A stretch of DNA of 64,000 nt from Myroides odoratimimus (GCF_001485415.1 NZ_BCMQ01000007.1:140588-204587), one strand, 5' to 3'; shown: positions 46,101-55,346, counted from the first letter of the stretch. The notes: generated by a model not told the origin, from the letters alone. Numbers and translations: made by a program.

Positions 46101-47981
46101 TAATTCAGCTGATATTGCTTTACAGTTTTCATCTATTGCATTAGCATCGATTACCTTGACTACCTCATTTACTTTAGCCTTTTGATCTACTACTTTTTGC
46201 TCATAAGGAACGAGTGCTTGTTCTTTTAGTAAGAAAGCGATTGTTTTATCAGATAGTGATTCATTGGTCTTACCCAATTGCTCTTGATAATTCTCTAAGA
46301 TAGATAAGTCAACATATTTAGTCTGACGAGTACTGATGACTTCACCTAATAGCTTTCTGTTTTCAGCTAATAGATGTACTAATCCTTCCAGCGTATCACC
46401 TTTAGCATTCTTAACATTAAAGAGCTGTTTATCTACTTTTGCTTTTAAGTCAGTTAATAGACCAGCGGCTCTCTTGCGTTGCTCTTGTACTTTTTCAAAC
46501 TCATCTATAGCAGTATTAGCAATACTTCTAATCTGTTCTAAAGGTTCGTCTAAGCTTTTAGTTTCTTTGGTTCTTATCCAGAAGTAGGAATCTATAATGT
46601 CATTTGCTTTCTTAGCTATATCACCATACAGTCCTTCATACGAATCTTCTTTATCGATGAGGTGGATGATCTCTTGACATTCAGCCATCGCTTTTACGAT
46701 GTCCTTATTCCCTATTTTGTATAAGTGATTCTCTTTTTGTTCCTTATTCTCTATTAATGTAGCAGCATAAGGAGTTTCCCATATCTGTACTACGTGATGT
46801 CTTACTGCTTCATTCTCTGAGCGAAAGTAGATTAACTTACCATCGTTAAACAAAGTGAAACCACTACATACGATAGGAGTTTCTACTTGTTGTTTGATGA
46901 TGTTATAAGACATCAAGGTATAGATATTGTTCTCTGCTTGATAGAATAGATATAAGTAGTCCTCCCCATTATGAGAAGGAATAGTTCTTACAAACTCTAA
47001 ATTGTGAACACTGTTATCAAATATTTTATAATCTCCATTCTGTAAGTAGTATCCATTAGAGAATAAGATACCTTGTCCATCAGGAAGTAGAATACCTGTC
47101 TCGTTTAAAGCAGGTACATTGATAACTTGTTTTGTTCTATTATTAAAGATAAAAGCACGGAAATCCTCTTGGTAAGGTTTAATGCGTATAGCGATAAAGT
47201 TACCTAAGTCAGCGTAGAAGTAATCAGCATCATCTAACTGCTGATCGGCATTCTTTACAGGTTCAGAGTATATTCCTTGTCCATTATCTGTGTTGTCTTC
47301 TATTTTAAAAGTAATATCACCACCTACTGCTTCTATAAATACCTTGTCTTGTATAGATACGTGAGGGTGTACTCCTAAGCGTCTGTTCTCAAGATTAGTC
47401 TTAATCCAATTGAACTCAAACTGAGGACTCTTTACTACTTCGTGAATGCTACGGTCATCCTGATAAATCAATTGATTATCTTTGATTAACCACTTAAATG
47501 CTTTTAAGTTATCTGCATTCTTACTTGTTTGGAATACCATATAGAGGTAATTCTCTGTCTTCTTAAATCTGCTGAAGATAGAGTCTCTATAGTATTTATA
47601 TAAGTTTTTATAATCACTGATGAAGTTCTCATCATAGATAAAATCTAAAGGTTGAGGTAAGAACTGATCATTTTCAAAGCGGTATATACTAAATACATCA
47701 CTTAACTGAATATCAGTCTTTAGCCCAAAGTGTACGTTATAGGCAAAAATACAAGTTGTATCAAAGGCAATAATACCTCTAGCAGTACAGTTGTTTTCTG
47801 TCGTAATACGTTGATTAGCGATAAGTTTTAGATCAACAGAAGTAAAGATTTCTTTACGATCGTCATTCAGTGCATTTAATCGTTGGATTAAATCGCTCTT
47901 CTGACTTTGTAGTCTCTTCTGTATAATCTCATAAGTGTTAGAATCTAATGATTCTATATTTTGGTTTTCTAATTCAGCCAT
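43140..47981 (-). CDS. Giant coiled-coil AAA+ ATPase (DUF3686-type, DNA repair ATPase-like)
   Basis: A 1613-residue cytoplasmic protein with no signal or membrane helix. The N-terminal third (about 1-420) is beta-rich with repeated aromatic strands, compatible with a propeller-like domain of the DUF3686 type. A long coiled coil follows (about 430-850), then a mixed region. The AAA+ module is near the C-terminus: Walker A SPPGYGKTT near residues 1257-1265, Walker B MLYLDDIQH near 1325, sensor-1 Asn in IIMAGNP near 1373, and an Arg in MLANRADTY. It lies 118 nt after the SPFH gene with an intrinsic terminator in the gap. Families like this are sometimes annotated as DNA repair ATPases, but I know no demonstrated function. 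Confidence 0.85.
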   Translation of the reverse strand: MAELENQNIESLDSNTYEIIQKRLQSQKSDLIQRLNALNDDRKEIFTSVDLKLIANQRITTENNCTARGIIAFDTTCIFAYNVHFGLKTDIQLSDVFSIYRFENDQFLPQPLDFIYDENFISDYKNLYKYYRDSIFSRFKKTENYLYMVFQTSKNADNLKAFKWLIKDNQLIYQDDRSIHEVVKSPQFEFNWIKTNLENRRLGVHPHVSIQDKVFIEAVGGDITFKIEDNTDNGQGIYSEPVKNADQQLDDADYFYADLGNFIAIRIKPYQEDFRAFIFNNRTKQVINVPALNETGILLPDGQGILFSNGYYLQNGDYKIFDNSVHNLEFVRTIPSHNGEDYLYLFYQAENNIYTLMSYNIIKQQVETPIVCSGFTLFNDGKLIYFRSENEAVRHHVVQIWETPYAATLIENKEQKENHLYKIGNKDIVKAMAECQEIIHLIDKEDSYEGLYGDIAKKANDIIDSYFWIRTKETKSLDEPLEQIRSIANTAIDEFEKVQEQRKRAAGLLTDLKAKVDKQLFNVKNAKGDTLEGLVHLLAENRKLLGEVISTRQTKYVDLSILENYQEQLGKTNESLSDKTIAFLLKEQALVPYEQKVVDQKAKVNEVVKVIDANAIDENCKAISAELELLIDILNSLKIEDTTQATKIIEKISVIFASLNEVRSQLKRKIDSLRTNESIAEFHAQLTLLDQSIINFLELSNSPEKCDEYHSKVSVQVEELESKFADFDDFILKIADKREEVSKAFDTRKTQLVEQINRRTSSLEQIGLRILKNIENKSSSFKTKEEILAFFSTDLMVDKVRQLVIELNDLGDVSKAENLENSVKTSQEDALRTLRDKQDLFADGENVISLGTHKFLVNKQPLDLTIVRRNDILYYHLTGTSFTYPIHNDKIYAYKEIWNQDIISENNEVYRAEYLAYQIIQELRTNPSLDINEAVKFRTEQNYSEGYLKGVHDFDGLEITQALLKLKAELGILTYAPAVRVSAQVFWYKLEAEVRESLLKNINSAAAVQKVFPNSTNYQYIISQLEELYTQWQSPLRELTYKKDIAHYIFEEFSSGVFFTKAEQASLLKKQFVTFLQQKNASVTFENDINDTTLSTLDAFYLIQNWLYSYIDNEPKAAIYKKYIDEACCLLLFEKQYNYTLKESTDTIVLNNLKGNHTLIVQDTYTLDYHEYMHKLEVFETERVPMFTDFIATKDMLLSEYKKSLKVNELKPRVLTSFVRNKLINEVYFPLIGNNLAKQIGVYGDNKRTARMGMLLLVSPPGYGKTTLMEYLANALGLHFVKINGPTIGHSITSIDPTEAKTSGAREELKKINLSFEMADNVMLYLDDIQHCSSEFLQKFISLADGQRKMDGIFEGESKTYDLRGKRFCIIMAGNPYTESGEKFQIPDMLANRADTYNLGDVIGSTEHLFKLSLLENAIAENTYLQKLSSNSLDDFYKLINHIETKSEESLSLEGNFSGQEIEEFTAVLKKSITVRDIVLKVNQQYILSASMDNAYRTEPAFKLQGSYRDMNKMMSRIVPLMNDSEIDELILTHYENESQTLTSDTEANLLKLKELANRLTDVERKRWEDIKDIFVKQNKLGMAGKDNQVAQVLGQLMDFNQNLESIAKAIKK

Positions 47982-48061
47982 ATATAAAGGATACTTTGTA
48001 TTAGAACGATAAGACTAATACGTAGGTAAATTAAAAATAGAGTAGGGGTAAATAGGAGAAA

Positions 48062-48091
48062 AATCACTCTTCTCTACAGAGAAGAGTGATT
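48062..48091 (-). terminator. Intrinsic terminator or attenuator between SPFH and AAA+ genes
   Basis: AATCACTCTTCTCT pairs perfectly with AGAGAAGAGTGATT around a two-base centre, and on the minus strand is followed by ATTTTTC. It should stop much of the transcription from the upstream genes, lowering expression of the AAA+ gene unless that gene has its own promoter. Confidence 0.82.
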
Positions 48092-48099
48092 AGTATACA

Positions 48100-50175
48100 T
48101 TAAGATAACTTTCTATTCCCTATACCGAAACTCTGAACAGCATCAGCTATATTGCTAAGTAAGCCCATATTGTCCTCAGTTGCGTTTTGTTGCATCTTAA
48201 GTACTAATGATGCAATACTAAGATTCTTTAAATCTTCAGTTGTGATATTAAACTGACTTGCATAGTGCTTAATATTATTAAATAACTCACCTTGACTGAT
48301 AGTAGAACCATCACCTAATAAAGCAAGTTTAATATCTTGAGCATTCTGACTCTTATCGATTAATTGGTCAAATCCTTTTGCACGACTTACTTGGTTGATA
48401 ATGTTTTCGAAGAACATTGTTTCTCCACCTACGATATCAATCTTAGCAGTCTGAAGTGCAGAAGATAATACGTTAGCTTGTGATTGAGCAATATCTTTTT
48501 GGATTGTGATAGCAGCCAATTCCACTTCTTTTTCTTTCTGAAGTTGAAGTTTGAACTCTTCGTGTTCTTTACCAACACCATCCATTTGTTTCATAGCATT
48601 TGCTTTCTCTTTTAATCCTTCAGCATCAGCTATTGCTTTTTCTTTCATCACTTCAGCTTCCGCTAATCCTTCTTTTCTCTTCGCTTCTGCTTTCGCTTCG
48701 ATACCAGCTGCCTCAGCAGTTGCTATACGTTGTATTTTAGCAGCATCTACGATACTTTGTTGTTCTACAGCCTCTGCTTTTGCTTTGATTACTTCTGCCT
48801 CAGCTAATCCGATAGTAGCATCTTCACGAGCTTTTGCATCTGCCAATATCTTACGTGCCTCAGCTTGTTTAATAGAAGCTTCTTTCTCTGCTTCTGCTTC
48901 GATCAGCATTTGTTGAGAGATTTGCTCTTGAGCAGATTTTTTAGCTTCTGCTTCTTTCACTGTTCTGATTAAGTTCTCTTCTGCTTGTCTACTTGCTTGA
49001 GTGATACCTACTTGTTTCTCTCTTTCTACAGCGCGAAGTGCTTCAACGTCTTTGATATTTTGTTGTTCTTCCACAACACCTTTTTCAAGCTGTACTCTTT
49101 CGCGAATAACATCTTGTATCGTCTTTTTTTCTTCCTCAACAGCACGCTCTTTATTAATCTGAGCTAGTGTTACGATACGTTCTCTTTCTGTTTGTTCTAA
49201 CGCTCTGTCTTTTTCTACTCTTTCTGTTTCTACAGCATCAGTACGCTCTTTATTTTTAGCAGCGATGATTACTTGACGTAGTTTATTCTCTTCTAATACA
49301 GCCAGACTCTCTTCTGTAGAGATGCGTACACTCTCAGATTTAAGACGTTCTTCTTCGCGTACCTTTTGAATCTCAGCTTCTTCACGAGCGCGGATATTAT
49401 CCACTTCTCTGCGTTGTTTCTCTTCTTTTTCTGATAACTGTCTTTCAAGTTCTAAGATAGCTTCACGAGCTTCTACGTCTTGCTTCTTGATTACCTTTTG
49501 CTCATCTCTACGGATAAGGTTAGCATTGATGTTTTGTAATGCAGTAAGTTCAGTAATCTTTTTAATACCTTCAGAGTCAAGAATGTTCTGAGGATCTAAG
49601 TAAGAGATATTTGTTTGTTCTAAGTAGTCGATAGCACAGTCATCTAAGATGTACCCGTTTAAGTCTCTACCTATGATATTAATAATCTCTTCTCTAAACT
49701 CTCTACGAGCTTCGTATAATTCGATAAATTCAAATTTCTTACCTACTGTTTTTAAAGCTTCAGAAAACTTCGCTTCGAATATATTTCTTAGCGTTTCTAC
49801 ATCACTTGCACGCTCACAACCTAATGTTTGTGCCACATTAATTACGTCTTCTATAGACTTGTTAACTCTAATAAAGAAAGCTACTTTAATATCTGCACGA
49901 ATATTGTCTTTACAAATAAGACCTTCGTTTTGCATTCTATCGATTTGTAGTTTTTTTACAGAGATATCCATAATCTCCATTTTATGGAATACAGGGATCA
50001 CATAAATACCTTTGTTAAAAGCTACTTTAGTCCCTCCAACCCCAGTTCTTACTATAGATTTACCTTGTGGTATCTTCTTATAGAAAGATGCAAGTATTGC
50101 AAAAAATAATAATACTAATAGAAAAAGTGCGCCTATAATAATAGCTATTAATGTCCCTAGACCAAACTCACCCAT
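48100..50175 (-). CDS. Flotillin-like SPFH protein (YqiK type)
   Basis: A 691-residue inner-membrane protein. One N-terminal hydrophobic segment (about 6-29) anchors it. An SPFH/band-7 domain follows (about 35-215; YKKIPQGKSIVRTG, KVAFNKGIYVIPVFHK, ADIKVAFFIRV). A long Ala/Glu-rich coiled coil (about 220-560) and a C-terminal region with TMFFENIINQV complete it. This is the bacterial flotillin layout of E. coli YqiK, thought to organise membrane microdomains. The NfeD/YqiJ-like gene precedes it by 25 nt, the usual YqiJ-YqiK partner arrangement, and the AAA+ gene follows. Confidence 0.93.
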   Translation of the reverse strand: MGEFGLGTLIAIIIGALFLLVLLFFAILASFYKKIPQGKSIVRTGVGGTKVAFNKGIYVIPVFHKMEIMDISVKKLQIDRMQNEGLICKDNIRADIKVAFFIRVNKSIEDVINVAQTLGCERASDVETLRNIFEAKFSEALKTVGKKFEFIELYEARREFREEIINIIGRDLNGYILDDCAIDYLEQTNISYLDPQNILDSEGIKKITELTALQNINANLIRRDEQKVIKKQDVEAREAILELERQLSEKEEKQRREVDNIRAREEAEIQKVREEERLKSESVRISTEESLAVLEENKLRQVIIAAKNKERTDAVETERVEKDRALEQTERERIVTLAQINKERAVEEEKKTIQDVIRERVQLEKGVVEEQQNIKDVEALRAVEREKQVGITQASRQAEENLIRTVKEAEAKKSAQEQISQQMLIEAEAEKEASIKQAEARKILADAKAREDATIGLAEAEVIKAKAEAVEQQSIVDAAKIQRIATAEAAGIEAKAEAKRKEGLAEAEVMKEKAIADAEGLKEKANAMKQMDGVGKEHEEFKLQLQKEKEVELAAITIQKDIAQSQANVLSSALQTAKIDIVGGETMFFENIINQVSRAKGFDQLIDKSQNAQDIKLALLGDGSTISQGELFNNIKHYASQFNITTEDLKNLSIASLVLKMQQNATEDNMGLLSNIADAVQSFGIGNRKLS

Positions 50176-50200
50176 AGATTTTAGTGTTTATAGTTAATAA

Positions 50201-50926
50201 TTAATGTATTCTTCTTACTTGGAAGATATTTTCTTTATCACATTTTTTAATGATAATGACTTTCTCTCCATATTTTATTTGGTTACCATCTGTACTCTGT
50301 ACCAATATCTTGATTGGATCTTGATCGATGACTACCTCCATATTTCCTTGTTTATCTGCAGTGATACTTGATAACATAACACCTTCTTTTCCGATAAAGT
50401 CTATTGCCTTCTCACCGTGATAACCAGTGTTCTTTAAAAACTTAACTAGTGGAAGTGTAGCATAGTGTGTTAAGATAATCGCTATAAAAGAAAGTGGAAT
50501 TAATATCACAACAGACCAAAAGCCTAGATTCACTACTTTAGGAATTGTAGTAGTTAATAATGTACCTGCCCAAGTAAAGAATTTAAAGATGGTTAATACA
50601 ATCATGAAAGGGATCTTCCCTACATTCATAAACTCAAGTATCTGCATAAAGATACTTGGCTGACGTACATCTACATGATCTGCTACATCCACTTCTTTGT
50701 CATGAGTAATGTCTACATGACTTTGTTGTAAGTCAAAGTCTGTATCTACATCAGCATCAATGTCTATGTCAACATCTATTTCAGGATTGACATCCATATC
50801 AATATCAAAACCATCAAAACCTCCTAATAAAGCCGAGAATATCCAATAGATAAAGGTTATCCCCATTAATACACTCATAATAGCGTTCGGAAGTGGATTG
50901 AATAAATGATGAATTATTTCTGTCAT
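50201..50926 (-). CDS. NfeD/YqiJ-like membrane protein with Asp-rich loop
   Basis: A 241-residue membrane protein. The first helix (about 15-35) is followed by an unusual acidic loop (about 37-75, repeating DIDxDxD and DVDTDFD). Two or three more helices follow (about 100-160), and a C-terminal OB-fold-like domain (about 165-240; GKEGVMLSSITADKQGNMEVVI, YGEKVIIIKK) typical of NfeD and YqiJ. Such proteins are partners of SPFH/flotillin proteins and start this operon. A -7 element TATATTTG lies on the minus strand at 50968-50975. Confidence 0.85.
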   Translation of the reverse strand: MTEIIHHLFNPLPNAIMSVLMGITFIYWIFSALLGGFDGFDIDMDVNPEIDVDIDIDADVDTDFDLQQSHVDITHDKEVDVADHVDVRQPSIFMQILEFMNVGKIPFMIVLTIFKFFTWAGTLLTTTIPKVVNLGFWSVVILIPLSFIAIILTHYATLPLVKFLKNTGYHGEKAIDFIGKEGVMLSSITADKQGNMEVVIDQDPIKILVQSTDGNQIKYGEKVIIIKKCDKENIFQVRRIH

Positions 50927-50967
50927 TTATGAGTAAGGTATTATATTAATATGTGTTTAAAATTTAC

Positions 50968-50975
50968 CAAATATA
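50968..50975 (-). promoter_or_regulatory. Putative -7 element of the NfeD-SPFH(-AAA+) operon
   Basis: TATATTTG on the minus strand, 42 nt before the start codon. No good -33 TTG is seen at the usual distance. Confidence 0.45.
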
Positions 50976-51142
50976 ACTTAATTTTAAGAAAGTGTTCTGC
51001 TTTATTTTGACAATATTATAACATGAACGAACAATTTATCCTTTTAGGATACCTCTTTTGAGAAATAGGACTTGGATACATTTGTTTTTAAGATTTCAAA
51101 TAGGATATAAAGAACTTTATGAGTAATTATTGCTCTACTTTA

Positions 51143-53476
51143 TTAAAAGGAATATGTTGCATTAAAGGACATTGTAGTTCCAACTCCTCTAGTATAATCA
51201 GCGTGAATACCTCTGTATTGGCTTACTGGTGGGTAGTAGGTTTTATTGAATAGATTGTCTATACCAAGAGAGAGTGACCAATGGTCGTTAGGTTTATAAT
51301 TAGCATTAAGGTTAAATAGATTAACTTCACTTATGGGACCTTGTCCGTTTTTATATTTTCCATTGTTATTTGGGCTGAAGTGTTTTCTATTTCCTGTATT
51401 TATCCAAAATAAGGATAGAGTAGCCTTATTGAATGGAGTATATGTAATAAATGCAGTTGCTTTATTAGGCGGTATTCTATCTTCTCCTAGATATTCTAAG
51501 ATGCCTTTTTTATTCTCTGTTTTTCCTTCTATAGTGGTGAAAGTACCACCCATTTTTAAGCTCTTCATTACTCTAGCCTCTAAAGCTATTTCGAAACCTT
51601 TAATCTTTTCAGGTTCTCTACTAGGCATCAGATATCCTCCGACATCTATAAGGTTAATACCATATTTAGAAGTGCTGATATAATATGAGGTTTGTAGTGA
51701 GAAAATGCTGTATTTACTAGAGAAACCTATTTCGTAATTATTAGTAATCACAGGGGAAGTCTCTAAATTATTCAGCGTATTAGCATCTGCTCTTCTCAAT
51801 ATTTTTCCTACTTCATTGAGGGAAAAACCTTGTGAGTAACTGATAAATGGATTGAAGTAATCATATTTAGTGTATCGGATACCTGCGTTAAATACTGTTG
51901 CCCTATAAGTTAGTTTACCTCCATTGACAGCTATAGAGCCTTCGTTATTAGGGCCTGTTGATATAGTGGTGTAATCATTGATTTTTACATTCGAATTTTC
52001 ATAACGAATCCCTCCTTTAAAGATAAAGTCATCTAATATATCTATCTTTAACTGTGCATAAGGGGCTATGCTTAGCATTTTCATTTGGGGAGTTAATATT
52101 CTACCATCTGTGAGGTCTTGCATAGTCATATCACTGAGTAGATCAAAACCATAAGTAATTTCAATAGGAGTATTATAAAGCGTAAAAGGAGTATTAAAGT
52201 TAGTTCTCATTCCTTTCTTTTTTGATATTATCCTAGTTTGACCTGGACCATACCAGACGGTTCCTTTCGGTACATAACGATTCATCGATTGAAAGGAAGT
52301 GATGTAAGCACTAATGTCTAATCGGGTATTAGCATAAAGTGCATCGTTAGTATAGGTCAGCATAGCATTGTGATTGTATGGTGTACCTACTGGTTTTCCA
52401 CCTTCACTACCTCTTATGCCTATAGCAGGCTCTTGTCCATAACGTCCTGGTTTAGTTTTGTACTTCTCATCTTGTACGGTAGTGTAATAATTGTAGAGTA
52501 GTTGTAATGATGAGGAATCGTTGAGCTGATAAGATAGTTTTGTAAAGATGTTTCGCTCATAAGAATTAGACAGACCACCTAGTTGCCCTAGTGGTAAGCC
52601 TTCACCATCTCTTTGTAAGCCATTGTATTTAAGATGCCCACCTATAGCGTAGCTGAAGTTATTTATTCTACCAGAGAAGTACTGTCCTATTTGATAGTCT
52701 AAGGTTCCACTACTGTGATAAGGGTTAAAGGTAGTACCTATTTTAGTTTGCCCACTTAGTGGTTTGTTGCCTACATCTTTTCTAGTAATATAATTGATAA
52801 TACCACCCGCAGATCCATTGCCATAGATAGACGTTGCTCCTTTTATTACTTCTATTTTTTCGATAACATAAGGATCTAGAGAACGTATACTCCGGGCTCC
52901 ATTCATTAAAGGGAGAGATTGTGGAATACCATCTATTAAAACTAGAAGAGGTCTTCCTCTCAGTGTCTGCCCTGTATTGGCTACTTTATTAGTAGCTGTA
53001 GCGAGTCCAGGTACTGTATTACCTAAGATATAGCTGATATTACTATTAATATCACTCTGTGTTTCTATTTCTTGTTTGGTAAGTATCGTTACAGAAGAGG
53101 GGACTGTAGAGATGTGTTCTGGTTTTCGGCCAGCAGTAATGATAATTTCATTTATAGTCTCAGGATTAACAGTAAGTGTAATTGTAAAGTTGTTAATCGT
53201 ATCTTTTTGTAACTCAAGTGTCATATAGTAATCAGCGTAATCAAAGGCTTTTAACCTTAAGTCAACAGTAGAGGAATAAGTGTCTGCTAGGGAGAATACA
53301 CCAGTATCATCAGTGATACCTACATTTTGATTATTTATCTCTACAACTACATTAGGAACAGCATGACCAGAAGAGTTTTTTACTCGAAGATTTAAATGCT
53401 GTGCTTGTGAGAGTATTGATAATGAATAGAATAGTGTGATGTACAGTTTCTCTTTTCGGGAGGATAGTAATTTCAT
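51143..53476 (-). CDS. TonB-dependent receptor, siderophore/iron type
   Basis: A 777-residue outer-membrane receptor with signal peptide (cleavage after LSQAQ), a short carboxypeptidase-like domain (about 28-110), plug (about 120-240, with VTILTKQEIETQSDINSNISYILGN and LIDGIPQSLPL) and a beta barrel ending in MSFNATYSF. The plug and barrel resemble the ferric-siderophore receptor group. I set the start at ATG 53476 (MKLLSSRKEK) because it follows the promoter. A 17-nt palindrome overlapping the transcription start is probably a metal-repressor operator, supporting an iron role. Confidence 0.9.
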   Translation of the reverse strand: MKLLSSRKEKLYITLFYSLSILSQAQHLNLRVKNSSGHAVPNVVVEINNQNVGITDDTGVFSLADTYSSTVDLRLKAFDYADYYMTLELQKDTINNFTITLTVNPETINEIIITAGRKPEHISTVPSSVTILTKQEIETQSDINSNISYILGNTVPGLATATNKVANTGQTLRGRPLLVLIDGIPQSLPLMNGARSIRSLDPYVIEKIEVIKGATSIYGNGSAGGIINYITRKDVGNKPLSGQTKIGTTFNPYHSSGTLDYQIGQYFSGRINNFSYAIGGHLKYNGLQRDGEGLPLGQLGGLSNSYERNIFTKLSYQLNDSSSLQLLYNYYTTVQDEKYKTKPGRYGQEPAIGIRGSEGGKPVGTPYNHNAMLTYTNDALYANTRLDISAYITSFQSMNRYVPKGTVWYGPGQTRIISKKKGMRTNFNTPFTLYNTPIEITYGFDLLSDMTMQDLTDGRILTPQMKMLSIAPYAQLKIDILDDFIFKGGIRYENSNVKINDYTTISTGPNNEGSIAVNGGKLTYRATVFNAGIRYTKYDYFNPFISYSQGFSLNEVGKILRRADANTLNNLETSPVITNNYEIGFSSKYSIFSLQTSYYISTSKYGINLIDVGGYLMPSREPEKIKGFEIALEARVMKSLKMGGTFTTIEGKTENKKGILEYLGEDRIPPNKATAFITYTPFNKATLSLFWINTGNRKHFSPNNNGKYKNGQGPISEVNLFNLNANYKPNDHWSLSLGIDNLFNKTYYPPVSQYRGIHADYTRGVGTTMSFNATYSF

Positions 53477-53486
53477 AGTGTATTTA

Positions 53487-53511
53487 TTTAGAATTATTCT
53501 AAACAAATTTA
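53487..53511 (-). promoter_or_regulatory. Promoter with Fur-like palindromic operator
   Basis: On the minus strand a -7 element TAAATTTG (53504-53511) is followed directly by a perfect 17-nt palindrome TTTAGAAT-A-ATTCTAAA (53487-53503) that would cover the transcription start. Size, AT content and placement fit a Fur- or DtxR-type metal repressor site. Confidence 0.6.
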
Positions 53512-53627
53512 TACAAAAGCATCACTTTATTTAAAAAAATAGGCCGTAAAATGAAAGGGATATGTAGTTAAAGTTTTGAATAGTAGCTATTTAATTTTGA
53601 TTATTTCACAGTTGTTATAAAATGAAT

Positions 53628-53652
53628 AGGGCCACCTTTATAAGGCGACCCT
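53628..53652 (-). terminator. fhs terminator with G-U pairs
   Basis: On the minus-strand RNA AGGGUCGCCUU pairs with AAGGUGGCCCU (two G-U pairs). The following U tract is weak. The plus strand version has mismatches instead, so it works in one direction only. Confidence 0.7.
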
Positions 53653-53678
53653 ACTGTTATAGTATATGGTATCAGTGA

Positions 53679-55346
53679 TTAGCTCAATCCTTCAACCAAT
53701 CCATCCACTAAGTCAATTCTTAGTGCTTGTGGTGATTTTGGCAATCCAGGCATACGCATAATATCTCCTGCTATAGCCACGATGAACTCAGAACCTCTAT
53801 TGATCACTAAATCATTGATTACAATGTCAAAATCTTTAGCTACACCGTATGCTGTTGCGTCTGCAGAGAATGAATATTGTGTTTTGGCAATACATACTGG
53901 ATATTGATCCATATCTGTGTTTTTTAGTTGGGCTAATTTCTTTTTAGCAGCAGAGGAGAACTCTACTTTATTAGCTCCATATATCTTCTTAGTGATATTC
54001 TCTATTTTTACAGCTATTGTTTCACTGTCTTGATAAGGGAACTGAAGAGGTTTACTTGGGTTGTTTGCTATTGTGTTTACAACTACTTCAGCTAGGGCTT
54101 TAGCGCCTTCACCACCTTCTACGAATGCATTGTTAATCGCAAATCCAATGTGGTTATCCTTACAGTATTGTTCTACGATTTGTAGTTCCTCTGCATCATC
54201 AGTTGCATATTTATTGAAAGCAACTACTATGCTTTGTCCATAAGATTTAATATTCTCTACATGCTTAGCTAAGTTCTCTAAGCCTTTGCGGATGCCATCT
54301 GTATTTTTAGCTTTAATATCTTCGATAGCTACACCACCGTGCATTTTTAATCCTTGTGCAGTAGCTACTACCACTGTCAGTTTTGGTTGTAAACCAGATT
54401 TACGACACTTGATATCAAAGAATTTTTCGGCACCTAAGTCTGCACCAAAACCTGCTTCAGTGATGACATAGTCTCCATAGCTCATAGCCATTTTAGTAGC
54501 GATAACAGAGTTACATCCATGTGCAATATTAGCGAATGGTCCACCGTGAATAAAGGCAGCAGTGTTTTCCGTAGTTTGTACTAAGTTAGGATTAAGTGCA
54601 TCTTTTAATAGTACCGTAATAGCTCCAGCTACACCTAGATCTTTTACTGTAAACATACTTCCGTCATAGCGATATCCTAATAAGATATTTTCGATTCTGC
54701 GTCTAAGATCTTCTATGTCTGTCGCCAGACACATAATAGCCATAATCTCAGAGGCTGGAGTAATGTCAAATCCTGATTCTTGTGGTACTCCATTAGCACT
54801 ACCTCTTAGCCCAGTGTTGATATAGCGCAAGCTACGGTCATTCACATCCAATACTCTTTTCCACAATATTTCTTTAATTCCGTTTTCATTAGCTCTATTC
54901 TGATAGATATAGTTATCAAATAAAGCGCTTATCGTATTATGAGCTGATGTGATAGCGTGAAAATCTCCTGTGAAGTGTAGGTTGATATTCTCCATAGGCA
55001 ATACCTGAGCATATCCACCTCCTGCAGCTCCACCTTTCATCCCAAAGCATGGACCTAATGAAGGCTCGCGTAGAGCTACTACAGCTTTCTTACCTATTTT
55101 ATTTAACCCCAACGCTAGACCTATAGACACAGTGGTCTTACCGATACCTGCTTTAGTAGGAGTGATTGAAGTAACTAATATTAAATTTGACTTATTGATG
55201 TTCTCTGTATTCATAGCATCTAGAGGAACCTTAGCCATATACTTTCCGTAAGGGATAAGCTCTTCTTCATTTACACCGATAGAGTGTGCTACATCTTGTA
55301 TTCTCTTTAACTCACATTCACGAGCAATTTCGATATCTGTTTTCAT
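53679..55346 (-). CDS. fhs: Formate-tetrahydrofolate ligase
   Basis: A 555-residue enzyme that joins formate to tetrahydrofolate with ATP, giving 10-formyl-THF for one-carbon metabolism. The nucleotide loop [19 protein letters not shown] is near residues 62-80, and conserved segments [24 protein letters not shown] and [13 protein letters not shown] are present. The length is standard. It is transcribed alone from a promoter with TTG-N16-TATCTTTA (55376-55402, minus strand). Confidence 0.97.
   Translation of the reverse strand: MKTDIEIARECELKRIQDVAHSIGVNEEELIPYGKYMAKVPLDAMNTENINKSNLILVTSITPTKAGIGKTTVSIGLALGLNKIGKKAVVALREPSLGPCFGMKGGAAGGGYAQVLPMENINLHFTGDFHAITSAHNTISALFDNYIYQNRANENGIKEILWKRVLDVNDRSLRYINTGLRGSANGVPQESGFDITPASEIMAIMCLATDIEDLRRRIENILLGYRYDGSMFTVKDLGVAGAITVLLKDALNPNLVQTTENTAAFIHGGPFANIAHGCNSVIATKMAMSYGDYVITEAGFGADLGAEKFFDIKCRKSGLQPKLTVVVATAQGLKMHGGVAIEDIKAKNTDGIRKGLENLAKHVENIKSYGQSIVVAFNKYATDDAEELQIVEQYCKDNHIGFAINNAFVEGGEGAKALAEVVVNTIANNPSKPLQFPYQDSETIAVKIENITKKIYGANKVEFSSAAKKKLAQLKNTDMDQYPVCIAKTQYSFSADATAYGVAKDFDIVINDLVINRGSEFIVAIAGDIMRMPGLPKSPQALRIDLVDGLVEGLS

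Noticed and set aside
48551..48916. Plus-strand frame rich in Ala and Ser opposite the SPFH coiled coil
   Set aside because: This is the expected antisense translation of Ala/Glu-rich coiled-coil codons.
53476..53506. Start of the iron-type TonB receptor at 53506
   Set aside because: That start lies within the palindrome at the transcription start, so the mRNA would probably not include it; the ATG at 53476 gives a normal signal peptide.
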